Positions 28,558 through 37,724 are shown, counted from the stretch's first letter. The stretch: 64,000 nt of DNA from Planctomycetaceae bacterium (GCA_007694185.1 RECD01000088.1:62001-126000); one strand, 5' to 3'. A program made the numbers and translations. The notes: generated by a model from the sequence alone, not told the origin.

Positions 28558-29613
28558 ATGAAGGCATCTGAATACCCAGCCACCTCGGCCACACAGCGAG
28601 ACCCGCTGTGGCATCCGATGTCCCGCCGCGATCTGCTACGTCACGCGGCGTTCCTCGGGGGCGGCCTGACCATCCCCAACCGGTTGCTCAGCGACTCACT
28701 TCAGGCGGCCGCGCCGAGCAAGGTCGCCCGGATCGCGATCACGCTCGATCTCGAAATGAGTCGGAACTTTCCCGAATGGGATGACACCCATTGGGATTAC
28801 GAAAAGGGCAATCTGAACGAATCGGCGAAAAACTACGCCGTCGCGGCCGGCCAACGGGTCCGACAACGTGGCGGCACGATCCATTACTTTTGTGTCGGCC
28901 GGACGCTCGAACAGGCAGACATCGCGTGGCTGCGAGGACTGGCAGAAACCGGCCACCCGATCGGCAACCATACGTACGATCATGTCAACGTGCTCGCCGA
29001 CGAACCGTCGCAACTGCAGTTCCGATTTCAACGCGCCCCTTGGTTGATCGAAGGCCGCAGCCCGGCAGAGGTCATTCGAGAAAACATCCGGCTGACGACC
29101 GCCGCGATGCGGGAACGTCTCGAAGTCGACAATCGCGGCTTTCGCACACCTGGCGGCTTCCACACCGGTCTTCACGGCCGTGAAGACGTGCAGCAATTGC
29201 TACTCGATTGCGGCTTCACTTGGGTCAGCAGCCTCTATCCGGCGCACGCCAATTCCCGCCCGTCAGAACGGCCGTCCGAGTCGGTTTACGACAGCATCGT
29301 CGGGGCGCAGGCGGCGGCTCAGCCCTCCGTCTACCCCAGCGGTCTGATCGAAATCCCGATGAGCCCGATCAGCGATATCGGCGCGTTTCGTGGCGGCCGC
29401 TGGAAACTCGACTGGTACCTCGAAGCGATCCGCAGGGCGGTCAGTTGGACGATCGATCATGCCGCCGTGTTCGATTTCCTGGCCCACCCGTCCTGCCTGG
29501 GCGTCGTCGACCCCGACTTCCGCACGATCGACCTGATCTGCGACTTGGTGGAACAGGCTGGCCCGAAAGCCCAATTGGTCGACCTCGATCAACTCGCCTC
29601 AGAACTCCGCTGA
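28558..29613 (+). CDS. polysaccharide deacetylase (NodB-type), Tat-like signal
   Basis: 351 residues. The Ser-Arg-Arg-Asp-Leu-Leu motif followed by HAAFLGGGLTIP indicates a twin-arginine-type export signal; a later ATG at 28618 starts just before it. The NodB core has ITLDLEMSRN with the catalytic-base Asp and the metal motif HTYDH (in IGNHTYDHVNV), then RTPGGF and a late FLAHPSC. The family removes acetyl groups from chitin, peptidoglycan or other polysaccharides using a divalent metal. The gap to the upstream hydrolase gene is 4 bases. Confidence 0.87.
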   Translation: MKASEYPATSATQRDPLWHPMSRRDLLRHAAFLGGGLTIPNRLLSDSLQAAAPSKVARIAITLDLEMSRNFPEWDDTHWDYEKGNLNESAKNYAVAAGQRVRQRGGTIHYFCVGRTLEQADIAWLRGLAETGHPIGNHTYDHVNVLADEPSQLQFRFQRAPWLIEGRSPAEVIRENIRLTTAAMRERLEVDNRGFRTPGGFHTGLHGREDVQQLLLDCGFTWVSSLYPAHANSRPSERPSESVYDSIVGAQAAAQPSVYPSGLIEIPMSPISDIGAFRGGRWKLDWYLEAIRRAVSWTIDHAAVFDFLAHPSCLGVVDPDFRTIDLICDLVEQAGPKAQLVDLDQLASELR

Positions 29614-29710
29614 TCCCACGGCGTTTACCCGCCAAACAGGCTGCAACCCCAAAAGGGAATGCCTCGCGGCTTCACCTTTGGGCAACGGCGAGCCAACTCC
29701 CGCCGCGCCC

Positions 29711-32359
29711 CTATGGCTCCAGCGAAATCTCGTCCTCGCCCGTCGACCGCACGTCGATCACCCGCCGCCCGTCGACCACGATCTGAAAATCGATGCCGGC
29801 GGGCCCACGTAGCAACGCCCGTCCCTCGCGCAAGGTGACCGGGAAGGGGGAAACGACCCGATGCTTCCCGTCCGTGGCCATCGCCAAGCCGTCTTGGTGC
29901 CCGGACAGCTTCAGCCGGAGGTCGACCAACACCCCCGGGTGAATGTCCGCGGGAATCCGAGTCTGAGTCGGCAACGAAAAGGCGTCAGGCAAACAGCCGA
30001 CCGAAGGGCCGTCGGGATACTGCATCTGCTCCGCACAGATCAAAATCCCCTCCGCCACTCCGCGCCAATCGAACGACGGCTCATGCTCCGCCAACAACAG
30101 CAACGCGTAGGCGTAGACCGTCCCGCACCACTGCACCGGCAAGCCGATCCAATTGGGTGCCTGCCACTGGGTGGCGCCATAAACTGCGGTGGTCGCGTAG
30201 TTCATGACCGGCCGGTTCGACCACTGGTAGACAAAGGGCAATCCGGCGACCGCCCAGCGTCGGGCATGCTCCAGGTGTTCCCTTTCCCCGGTCAACTCGA
30301 AGGCCCGAACATGGGCCCAAACAAGGTGAGCGGATGCCAGGATGTCGGGGGTGTGCAGCGGCACCTCCCAGGTCTGAGCCCCGCGGGGCGTTCGAAACCT
30401 TTCGGCGTACTTCAACGCCAGCAACCCGGCGGCCTGCGAATCGGCGTTGCCCGTCAGGTGAGCATGTTCAAGCAGCAAAAATGCCGGCCTGCCGCAAACC
30501 CCGCTGGCGGTATCCTCGAAATGGCCACGGCGGAACTCGCCCCCGTAGCGATAGGAGCCGTCCGGCTGCTGGGCGCCGCGTAAATCGGCCGCCTGTCGGT
30601 CAACGATCCTCAACCACTCCGCCGCGCGACCGCTGACGAAGTAGCTGGTCGGGTTACTGATATGAGCCCCACCGTATTGCAACCGTTCGAGTTCGGGGAC
30701 TTCGCCGGTGAGCCGAAAGATCGCCGACGCACAATCGGCAAACGGGGCCCCCCGAGCGGGCATAGTTCGCAAACCCGGGACCACCGCGTGAAACCAACCG
30801 CCATGGGTCTCATCGAGGATCGCGCCGCGATAAGCGGCGAGTGACAACGCCTGCTGTTCATCGAAAGGCCGTGGCAGCGGAGGCAACGGCGGCAACCCGC
30901 GCCGCCGAACCGCCCATTCGATCGCGTCCTCCAAACGGCCACCATCGCTCCAACCTTCACCGATGCGAAGCGAAGCGGAAACCCGTTTCCCCTTGAGCCC
31001 CAACCGATGGCCGGGTCCGTGGTCGATGAAGTCCGGGACGGCAAACGTCGGCTGCAGTTCGCTGTCCTGCCACAGCATCGCGACCGCGGAGCCTTCGGTG
31101 ACCAACGCCATCAGCGGCATGGTCAGGTGCATCGGCGGCGGTTCCACCCGAAGGTGCTCTTCCGTCTCGATGTCGAGCCGCGAACTCGACTGCTCCCCGC
31201 GGCCCAAGTATTCGACACCGGCCATCAGTCCCTGTTCGAGTTGCCCGAACACCCGTACCACCGGCCCCTCGATCTCACGCTCGCTATCGATGTCGATCTG
31301 CAACTCACCCGGTTCCGATCCGGCCAGACGGATCCGAATCCCCTCGCCACGAAGTTCAATCGGCCAGGATGACGGGTCGACCACGCCCAGTTCGATCGGT
31401 TCCGTGCCGACATGTGCCAGCGGCGCGATCGCTGCCACCACCACCCCGTGGCGATACAAACGCAGGACCTGTCCGTCACGGGCAAGTTCCAATCGCAGGT
31501 CACCCAGATCACGCCGATGGGTTTCCGTCGGCACCGCAGGGTCGTATTGCCAGAACCGTCGGGTCAAAGCCGGCAACCCCGCGGCCTCGACGACAACCTC
31601 GCGAGATTCCAACGCGGCTGGCGGCCGCTGGGGCAACGGCACGTCGGTCGACTGGCTCGGTTCCAGCCGAAACGGCTTGCCGTCAACCCGAGCTTCCACC
31701 GGCCGCTCATCGTGATTCAGGATTCGCACCGAGGTTTGACCGCCGTCGCGAACCAATCCGAGAATCTCAAGCGGATGATGCCGACCGCGATGAACGGAGA
31801 TCCGATCGATTTCGATCTCACCCGGAGCCGTACCGGGATCGAACCGCAGGGCCGTCAGCCCCCCATCTTCCGGAGACAACGTGAGCGGCACGAGGTATTC
31901 GTGCCATTGGCCATCGTGCTTTAGGTCAAAGCGGACTTGACGTGACTCGCTGCTACCAGGATGCCGTCGCGTCGACCAGAACAGCTGCCCCTTGCCGTCC
32001 GTCTCGGCTCGGACCCTCAACCGGACGGCAAAGTCGCTCCCGTCCGCCACCACCGGAGCGAGCAAGTAGGGGTCGCCACCGCTCGCACGGATCCGTAAGC
32101 GTCCGTCGGTCACTTCGAGCGTGCAGTCGTTCAGCGCCCGCCATCCCCTATCGGCAGACCCATCGGCGGGGGATTCAAAATCCCAACTCTTGACGAGTTC
32201 CTCGAGGACATACTCTCGCGGATAAGGATTCGGGAGTTCGGCCGCGTGGGCCGACATCGACATCACGCAGGCGGAAAGAAACATGATCGCCGCCCTACCA
32301 GTTGAACTTCCGAAAAACGTCAACAGCGAGTGAGCAATCCAGGTAGAGAGAGACGTCAC
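29711..32359 (-). CDS. large secreted protein, probable carbohydrate-active or six-hairpin fold, function unknown
   Basis: 882 residues. The start is GTG at 32359, supported by GAGGA 5 bases upstream, and gives a signal region ending near SMSAHA. Residues about 55-190 look like a beta-sandwich binding module (SWDFESPADGS, GRLRIRASGGD, VRFDLKHDGQWHEYLVPL). The second half is helical with Trp/Tyr/Gly-rich repeats (GGWFHAVVPGL, GSYRYGGEFRRGHFEDTASG, VMNYATTAVYGATQW, YAYALLLLAEHEPSFDW) recalling alpha/alpha-six-barrel glycosidases. I cannot name catalytic residues. It converges on the deacetylase gene, and a polysaccharide role is an inference. Confidence 0.65.
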   Translation of the reverse strand: MTSLSTWIAHSLLTFFGSSTGRAAIMFLSACVMSMSAHAAELPNPYPREYVLEELVKSWDFESPADGSADRGWRALNDCTLEVTDGRLRIRASGGDPYLLAPVVADGSDFAVRLRVRAETDGKGQLFWSTRRHPGSSESRQVRFDLKHDGQWHEYLVPLTLSPEDGGLTALRFDPGTAPGEIEIDRISVHRGRHHPLEILGLVRDGGQTSVRILNHDERPVEARVDGKPFRLEPSQSTDVPLPQRPPAALESREVVVEAAGLPALTRRFWQYDPAVPTETHRRDLGDLRLELARDGQVLRLYRHGVVVAAIAPLAHVGTEPIELGVVDPSSWPIELRGEGIRIRLAGSEPGELQIDIDSEREIEGPVVRVFGQLEQGLMAGVEYLGRGEQSSSRLDIETEEHLRVEPPPMHLTMPLMALVTEGSAVAMLWQDSELQPTFAVPDFIDHGPGHRLGLKGKRVSASLRIGEGWSDGGRLEDAIEWAVRRRGLPPLPPLPRPFDEQQALSLAAYRGAILDETHGGWFHAVVPGLRTMPARGAPFADCASAIFRLTGEVPELERLQYGGAHISNPTSYFVSGRAAEWLRIVDRQAADLRGAQQPDGSYRYGGEFRRGHFEDTASGVCGRPAFLLLEHAHLTGNADSQAAGLLALKYAERFRTPRGAQTWEVPLHTPDILASAHLVWAHVRAFELTGEREHLEHARRWAVAGLPFVYQWSNRPVMNYATTAVYGATQWQAPNWIGLPVQWCGTVYAYALLLLAEHEPSFDWRGVAEGILICAEQMQYPDGPSVGCLPDAFSLPTQTRIPADIHPGVLVDLRLKLSGHQDGLAMATDGKHRVVSPFPVTLREGRALLRGPAGIDFQIVVDGRRVIDVRSTGEDEISLEP

Positions 32360-32606
32360 GGTTTCCTCAGGCGGTCAGAGTCGATTCTCGAGAAGGCACA
32401 GCCGGTCAACGAGCCGTCGGAGAAGCAGGGTAGCAGGATGGGGCACTTTGTTCAAGACAACGGAAGGCAGCCTCGCCGGCAGGGGCGGTGGGCAAACGGG
32501 TTCGCAGGGTGTCAAAGCTTTGTCGCGCCCCTCGGTACTTCAGGTTACCCTCGGGCGGTCAAATGAATCCAGAGTCCCCCGCACCCATCGGGCAGACAGC
32601 TCCGCA
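32360..32606. other. divergent intergenic region upstream of the cimA promoter
   Basis: About 250 bases between the minus-strand secreted protein start (32359) and the cimA promoter (32607). The ribosome-binding site GAGGA of the minus-strand gene lies at its left end. I see no ORF, terminator or clear -10 for the minus-strand gene. Together with the leader that follows, about 580 bases here lack a protein gene. Confidence 0.4.
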
Positions 32607-32634
32607 TTGACAATCGGGGAAGGAAACTTATCAT
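32607..32634 (+). promoter_or_regulatory. strong sigma-70-type promoter of the cimA leader
   Basis: The -35 is a perfect TTGACA (32607-32612), the spacer is 16 bases, and the -10 is TATCAT (32629-32634, 5 of 6). This is the best-matching promoter in the window. Transcription would start near 32641, about 300 bases before the cimA ATG. Confidence 0.65.
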
Positions 32635-32640
32635 GCGGAC

Positions 32641-32940
32641 TCGGAATGGCCAGCTTCGCCATGGCCCGGCTCCCCGACCCCCGTTCGATTTGGCAAATGC
32701 GAGTTCATCATCCCATCGCGTCGATTACCGGCTCCGCTTTCCGGCGACAGACCTGATCCGGGGGATAGGGTTTGCGGTGGGGGAAAGCGGAGCAGACTCC
32801 CAGCCGGTTCCCACGCCAAGCTTTGAGAGCCGCCCGAGATGCATGATCACCGCGGCGGCTGAACCCGCGACCCACCAGCCGACAAATCCCCCGAGGCCCT
32901 TCCCGCCACGGGGGATTTTTTTTCAGCCGCCAATCCGAGC
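32641..32940 (+). ncRNA. structured cimA-valS leader, candidate attenuator/riboswitch or small RNA
   Basis: Between the promoter at 32607 and the cimA ATG no convincing protein is encoded, but RNA structure is strong. There is a small hairpin at 32646-32662 (ATGGC/GCCAT) and a perfect 12-bp helix GCTCCGCTTTCC (32731-32742) with GGAAAGCGGAGC (32782-32793). Four segments can pair alternatively: CCCCCG (32678-32683), CGGGGGAT (32759-32766), ATCCCCCG (32886-32893) and CGGGGGAT (32909-32916). Pairing 3:4 builds the terminator; 2:3 would prevent it; 1:2 would free segment 3. A 19-codon ORF (32697-32756) ends 2 bases before segment 2. I do not recognise a known riboswitch class. Confidence 0.55.
32884..32923 (+). 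terminator. intrinsic terminator inside the cimA leader
   Basis: A perfect 10-bp stem, AAATCCCCCG (32884-32893) and CGGGGGATTT (32909-32918), encloses a 15-base loop and is followed by an unbroken run of eight T (32916-32923). It ends 17 bases before the cimA ATG. The nearest plus-strand gene upstream ends at 29613, so the only transcript it can sensibly stop is the one starting at 32607. That makes it an attenuator or the 3' end of a small RNA. Confidence 0.75.
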
Positions 32941-34605
32941 ATGACCATGAACTCGATGACAGCAACTCCATCGGCCAAACGTTTGGTCGAAATCTACGAC
33001 ACCACCCTGCGTGACGGTACCCAAGGGGAAGGGGTCAGCTTTTCCCTGCAGGACAAACTGAACATCGCCCGCCGCTTGGCGGAAATCGGGATCGATTACA
33101 TCGAAGGTGGCTACCCGCTGTCGAACGAAAAAGACGTGGCCTTTTTCGACCGGGTCCGCCGACTCGACCTGGGCGCCACCCAGGTTTGTGCGTTCGGGAT
33201 GACCCGTCGCCGCGCCTTCCGCGCCGCGGACGACCCCGGCATGAAAGCCCTACTGGCGGCCGAAACTCCGGTGGTGACATTAGTCGGAAAATCGTGGGAT
33301 TACCATGTCACCGAAGTGCTCGGCGTGTCGCTCGAGGAAAACTTGGCAATGGTCGGCGAAAGCGTCGAACTGTTGGCAAGCAGCCGCCAGGTGATCTATG
33401 ACGCGGAGCATTTCTTTGACGGCTGGAAGGCCAACCCGCAGTACGCCGCGAAAACGTTGCAGGCCGCCGCTTCCGCAGGCGCCACCCACCTGATCCTGTG
33501 TGACACCAACGGCGGCTCGCTACCCGAGGAAATCGCAGAACTGGTCGAGGCCGCTCGCCAAGCGGTTGCCGGTCACGACGTGACGATCGGTATCCACTGC
33601 CACAACGACAGCGAGTTAGCGGTCGCCAATTCGCTCGCTGCGGTCGACGCGGGAGCCGGGCAGGTGCAAGGCACCATCAACGGGATCGGCGAACGTTGCG
33701 GGAATGTCGACCTGATCTCCGTGATCGCGAACTTGGCGTTGAAGAAGCGTGGCTACCAGGTGCTCGGCGGCGGGTCACTCGAATCGCTGACCGAGCTGAG
33801 CCGGTTCGTCTACGAAACCGCCAACCTGCAGTGGCGCGGCAACCAACCGTTCGTCGGCAACAGCGCCTTCGCCCACAAAGGCGGCATGCACGTCCACGCG
33901 ATCAACAAATCGGCCAAAACCTACGAGCACATCGACCCGGTCTTGGTCGGGAACGAACGACGGATCCTGGTTAGCGAGCTGAGCGGTCGCAGCAACATCG
34001 CCGCGGTGACGGCGCATCACCGGCTCGGCGAAGACCGCAAGCTGATGGATGCGATTCTGGCGGAGGTCGTCCGCCTGGAAAACCAAGGTTACCAGTTCGA
34101 GTCCGCAGGCGCGTCGTTTGACCTGTTGGTCCGTCGCGTCGCCGGCACGTTACGCGGACACTTCGAACCGATCAAGTACCGGGTCGTCGCCGGCGATCGG
34201 AACGCCGCGACCCACCACGTCTTCGCTGAAGCGATCATCAAACTGAAGATCGGTGACCGACTCTGCTTCGACGCCGCGGAGGGACACGGGCCTGTCAACG
34301 CGTTGGACGCGGCCCTCCGCAAAACGCTCGAACCGGTCTACCCCACGCTGTCGGAAATGCGGCTGGTCGACTACAAGGTCCGTGTCGTCGATTCGGGCGG
34401 TGGCACGGCGGCATCGATCCGAGTCAACATCGAGAGCGGCGACCATAACGAAACCTGGGGCACGATCGGCGTCAGCGAAAACGTGATCGAAGCCAGTTGG
34501 CAGGCACTCGTCGACGCCGTCGAATACAAACTTCACAAAGATGAGTCCCAACCCGCGGGGCCGGTTCGCCCACCGGCCGCGGCGATCACGGAACCGACGC
34601 GATGA
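32941..34605 (+). CDS. cimA: (R)-citramalate synthase
   Basis: 554 residues. It condenses pyruvate and acetyl-CoA to citramalate, the threonine-independent route to isoleucine. The HMGL-like TIM barrel has YDTTLRDGTQGEG (about 19-31), LCDTNGG and the metal motif IHCHNDSELAVANS, then GTINGIGERCGN. The C-terminal LeuA-type regulatory domain (from about residue 400, FEPIKYRVVAGDRN) is the usual site of isoleucine feedback. The start among ATG 32941, 32947 and 32956 is uncertain because no good ribosome-binding site is visible. Its stop overlaps the valS start as ATGA. It is controlled, most likely, by the structured leader upstream. Confidence 0.93.
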   Translation: MTMNSMTATPSAKRLVEIYDTTLRDGTQGEGVSFSLQDKLNIARRLAEIGIDYIEGGYPLSNEKDVAFFDRVRRLDLGATQVCAFGMTRRRAFRAADDPGMKALLAAETPVVTLVGKSWDYHVTEVLGVSLEENLAMVGESVELLASSRQVIYDAEHFFDGWKANPQYAAKTLQAAASAGATHLILCDTNGGSLPEEIAELVEAARQAVAGHDVTIGIHCHNDSELAVANSLAAVDAGAGQVQGTINGIGERCGNVDLISVIANLALKKRGYQVLGGGSLESLTELSRFVYETANLQWRGNQPFVGNSAFAHKGGMHVHAINKSAKTYEHIDPVLVGNERRILVSELSGRSNIAAVTAHHRLGEDRKLMDAILAEVVRLENQGYQFESAGASFDLLVRRVAGTLRGHFEPIKYRVVAGDRNAATHHVFAEAIIKLKIGDRLCFDAAEGHGPVNALDAALRKTLEPVYPTLSEMRLVDYKVRVVDSGGGTAASIRVNIESGDHNETWGTIGVSENVIEASWQALVDAVEYKLHKDESQPAGPVRPPAAAITEPTR

Positions 34606-37600
34606 GCATGAGCCAGCCCGAAGATTCGAGCATCCCGAACCGCTTCGATTTTGCCGCGGCCGCCAGTCGGATCTCGCAGCGTTGGGACGCGGCAGGGTGT
34701 TGGCGAGCCACGGTCAACCCTCAGCGGCGACCGTTCACGATCGTCATCCCGCCGCCGAACGTCACCGGTGCCCTCCACCTGGGACACGGCCTCAACAACA
34801 CCCTGCAGGACGTGTTGATCCGCACCCGGCGAATGCAGGGTTTTGAAGCCCTCTGGGTCCCCGGGACCGACCACGCGGGGATCGCCACCCAAGCGGTCGT
34901 CGAACGTCGGCTCAAGGAGCAGGAAAACCTGACCCGCCACGACCTGGGACGCGAGGCCCTGGTGCAGCGGATTTGGCAGTGGAAAGACCAATACGAAACC
35001 CGCATCCTGAGCCAACTCAAACGGATGGGCTGCAGTTGCGATTGGGATCGCACCCGCTTCACCCTGGATGATCGCTGTGCGGCCGCCGTCCGAGCGACAT
35101 TCTACGACCTATTTCGCCAGCGGCTGATCTACCGGGGCAAGCGGCTGGTCAATTGGGACACGTTCCTGCAGACGGCGATCAGCGATGACGAAGTGTTCAA
35201 CGAGACCGTCAAGGGAAATTTTTGGCATATCCGCTATCGGGTGATCGCCCCTCAACCGGGCGAACCGGACACGGTCGAGATCGCTACCACACGGCCGGAA
35301 ACCCTGCTGGGGGACACCGCGGTCGCCGTGCATCCCGACCCCGCCGCCGCCCTCGAACATGCGATCGCCCAACTACGCGACAAGACGAACGAGGCCGGCG
35401 AGAGGGACCGCGTCGAACTGAATCGTCAACTGGCTGAACTGATCGCCCGCCGCGATCGGATGTTGCCGGGGTTGCTGACCTTGCGAGACATGGCCCTGGC
35501 GGGACGCCAATTGATTTTGCCATTGATGGATCGCCCGATCCCGCTGATCGCGGACCCTTGGGCCAAACCGGAAATGGGCAGCGGCTGCGTCAAGATCACC
35601 CCCGCTCACGACGCCAACGACTACGAGGTCGGGCTGCGTTGTGGGCTGCCGATGATCAACATCCTCAACCCAGACGGCACCCTGAACGCAGCAGCCGGGC
35701 CCTACCAGGGCCTGACGATCAAACAGGCCCGCGAGCGGGTGGTGGCGGAACTCGATGTCCTCGGGCAATTGGGCGAGGTCGAAGATCGCGACATCGAATT
35801 GCCTCACAGCGATCGCAGCAAGACGCCGATCGAGCCACTGTTGGCGGATCAGTGGTTCGTGAAGATGGATTCGCTCGCCCAATCGGCGATCGAAGCGGTC
35901 GAGTCGGAGCGGGTGAAGATTTTTCCGACCCGTTACCGCAAGGGCTACCTCGACTGGCTGGGTGAAAAAAGGGACTGGCCGGTCAGCCGCCAACTCTGGT
36001 GGGGACACCGGATCCCCATCTGGTCAGCCGGCCCGATGGAACCGACCGAGGCCGAGCAGCTCGCGTCACGGGTCGATGACCTCGGTATCGGGAACGAATC
36101 GCTAACCCACATCCTCGATCACGATGAAGCCGGCCAGGCATTCCTGTTCGTCTGCCTGCGTTCCGAAAACACCGACTGGGAAAATGCCATCGAAAGCCTC
36201 GGGCTGACCCGCGACCCCGATGTGCTCGACACCTGGTTCTCCTCGGCCCTCTGGCCACACAGCACGTTGGGTTGGCCCGAGCCGACTTCAGAACTCGATT
36301 ATTTCTATCCCACCAGCACCCTGATCACGTCGCGAGACATCATCACCCTGTGGGTCGCTCGGATGGTGCTGATGGGCCTGAACAACACCGGCCAAGTCCC
36401 GTTCGACGAAGTCTTCATCCATCCGAAAATCTTGGATGGGCTGGGCGAAACGATGAGCAAGTCGAAGGGGAATGGTGTCGACCCGCTCGACATCATCGAC
36501 AAGTTCGGTCCCGACGCGCTGCGGTTCGCACTCGCTTGGTTGGCGACGGAAACGCAGGACGTGCGAATGCCCGTCCAGTACGAATGCCCGCACTGCGAGA
36601 AACTGGTCGACCAGACCAAGAAGAATCGCAGCCTGCCGAAGATCGCCTGCCCGGCGTGTGGCAAGTCCTTTTCGACCCAGTGGGCCGAGTCGGCGGCGGA
36701 TCGAGAACTGCCCCGAGGGGCGGTGGTCAGCGAGCGGTTTGAGACGGCGCGAAACTTTGTGAACAAGCTTTGGAACGCCGCCCGCTTCACCCTGCTCAAC
36801 CTGGATGACTTCACGCCGGTTCCCGTCGACCGCGAAACGTTGCCGCTTGAGGACCGCTGGCTACTCAGCCGATTGTCGAGCGTCACCGCAGAAGTGACCG
36901 AGTCGCTGGATCACTATCGTTACGCCGAAGCGGCGCGGGTGTTGTACGATTTCGCCTGGGACGAGTTCTGCAGCCTGTATGTCGAAATGGCGAAAGCTCG
37001 CCTGGCGGACCCGGTGTCACGGCCGGCAACCCAGACGATCATCGCCCACTCCCTCGACCAACTGCTCCGGTTGCTACACCCCTTCATGCCCTTCGTGACC
37101 GAAGAGATTTGGGATCACCTGGGGCAGGTCGCTCCCCGCCGAGGACTAACCGCCGGGGCCGACGATCCCGGGCCTTTCGTGATGCTCGCCCCGTGGCCGA
37201 CACCGGATGCGCAAGACCGAGTGGATGACACGATCGAACGACAGTTCGCGGTCTTTCGTGAGGTGTTGGGGGCGGTCCGCAAGATCCGTAGCAGCCAAAA
37301 CATCGCGCCCCGTGAGTCGGTCCCGGTCTCCGTCCGCTGCGACGCCGAGATCGCCGAATTGCTGACGCCGATGAAGGTGCTGTTGGAATCGCTCGCCACA
37401 GCCAACGTCGTCGATCTCGGCCCCCAAGCGACCGCCTTTCCGACCGACGCGGCGTTGACGATTCCCGCATTCGACATTGACGTTCACGTCGATTTAGAAC
37501 AATTTATCGATGTCGATGCCGAACTGCAGCGGCTCCAACGTCTGCTGACTCAAGTCGCCAAACAGATCACGGGCAAGCAACAGAAGCTCGCGAATGAAAA

Positions 37601-37724
37601 CTTCGTCAGCCGCGCGCCGGCCCAGGTCGTCGACCAGGAACGCCTATCGCTCGACGAACTGCTAAAGCAACAAACTGGCTTGGCCGCCGATATCGACAAG
37701 CTACAAGCCCGAATCGGCACCTGA
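34602..37724 (+). CDS. valS: valyl-tRNA synthetase with a zinc-ribbon-like insertion
   Basis: 1040 residues, a class I synthetase that charges tRNA-Val. The HIGH motif reads HLGH (59-62, after PPPNVTGAL) and the KMSKS motif reads MSKSK (618-622). The editing domain, the DxWFSSALWP motif and the C-terminal coiled coil (QRLQRLLTQVAKQITGKQQ) are present. Directly after the catalytic domain (LAWLATETQDVRMPV) there is an insertion with two CxxC pairs, C662/C665 and C683/C686, that could bind zinc. The ATG overlaps the cimA stop (ATGA), so the two genes are translationally coupled. Confidence 0.96.
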   Translation: MSMSQPEDSSIPNRFDFAAAASRISQRWDAAGCWRATVNPQRRPFTIVIPPPNVTGALHLGHGLNNTLQDVLIRTRRMQGFEALWVPGTDHAGIATQAVVERRLKEQENLTRHDLGREALVQRIWQWKDQYETRILSQLKRMGCSCDWDRTRFTLDDRCAAAVRATFYDLFRQRLIYRGKRLVNWDTFLQTAISDDEVFNETVKGNFWHIRYRVIAPQPGEPDTVEIATTRPETLLGDTAVAVHPDPAAALEHAIAQLRDKTNEAGERDRVELNRQLAELIARRDRMLPGLLTLRDMALAGRQLILPLMDRPIPLIADPWAKPEMGSGCVKITPAHDANDYEVGLRCGLPMINILNPDGTLNAAAGPYQGLTIKQARERVVAELDVLGQLGEVEDRDIELPHSDRSKTPIEPLLADQWFVKMDSLAQSAIEAVESERVKIFPTRYRKGYLDWLGEKRDWPVSRQLWWGHRIPIWSAGPMEPTEAEQLASRVDDLGIGNESLTHILDHDEAGQAFLFVCLRSENTDWENAIESLGLTRDPDVLDTWFSSALWPHSTLGWPEPTSELDYFYPTSTLITSRDIITLWVARMVLMGLNNTGQVPFDEVFIHPKILDGLGETMSKSKGNGVDPLDIIDKFGPDALRFALAWLATETQDVRMPVQYECPHCEKLVDQTKKNRSLPKIACPACGKSFSTQWAESAADRELPRGAVVSERFETARNFVNKLWNAARFTLLNLDDFTPVPVDRETLPLEDRWLLSRLSSVTAEVTESLDHYRYAEAARVLYDFAWDEFCSLYVEMAKARLADPVSRPATQTIIAHSLDQLLRLLHPFMPFVTEEIWDHLGQVAPRRGLTAGADDPGPFVMLAPWPTPDAQDRVDDTIERQFAVFREVLGAVRKIRSSQNIAPRESVPVSVRCDAEIAELLTPMKVLLESLATANVVDLGPQATAFPTDAALTIPAFDIDVHVDLEQFIDVDAELQRLQRLLTQVAKQITGKQQKLANENFVSRAPAQVVDQERLSLDELLKQQTGLAADIDKLQARIGT

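Noticed and set aside
32751-32786. Resemblance of ACCTGATCCGG...GATA to the TPP riboswitch 3' core
   Set aside because: The CTGAGA element and the rest of the THI box are absent, and thiamine control of cimA makes little sense.
32633-32944. Plus-strand ORF of 103 codons ending with an ATGA overlap on cimA
   Set aside because: Its start lies inside the -10 box, its composition is Pro/Ser/Arg-rich and non-protein-like, and it would read through the terminator hairpin. RNA structure explains the region better.
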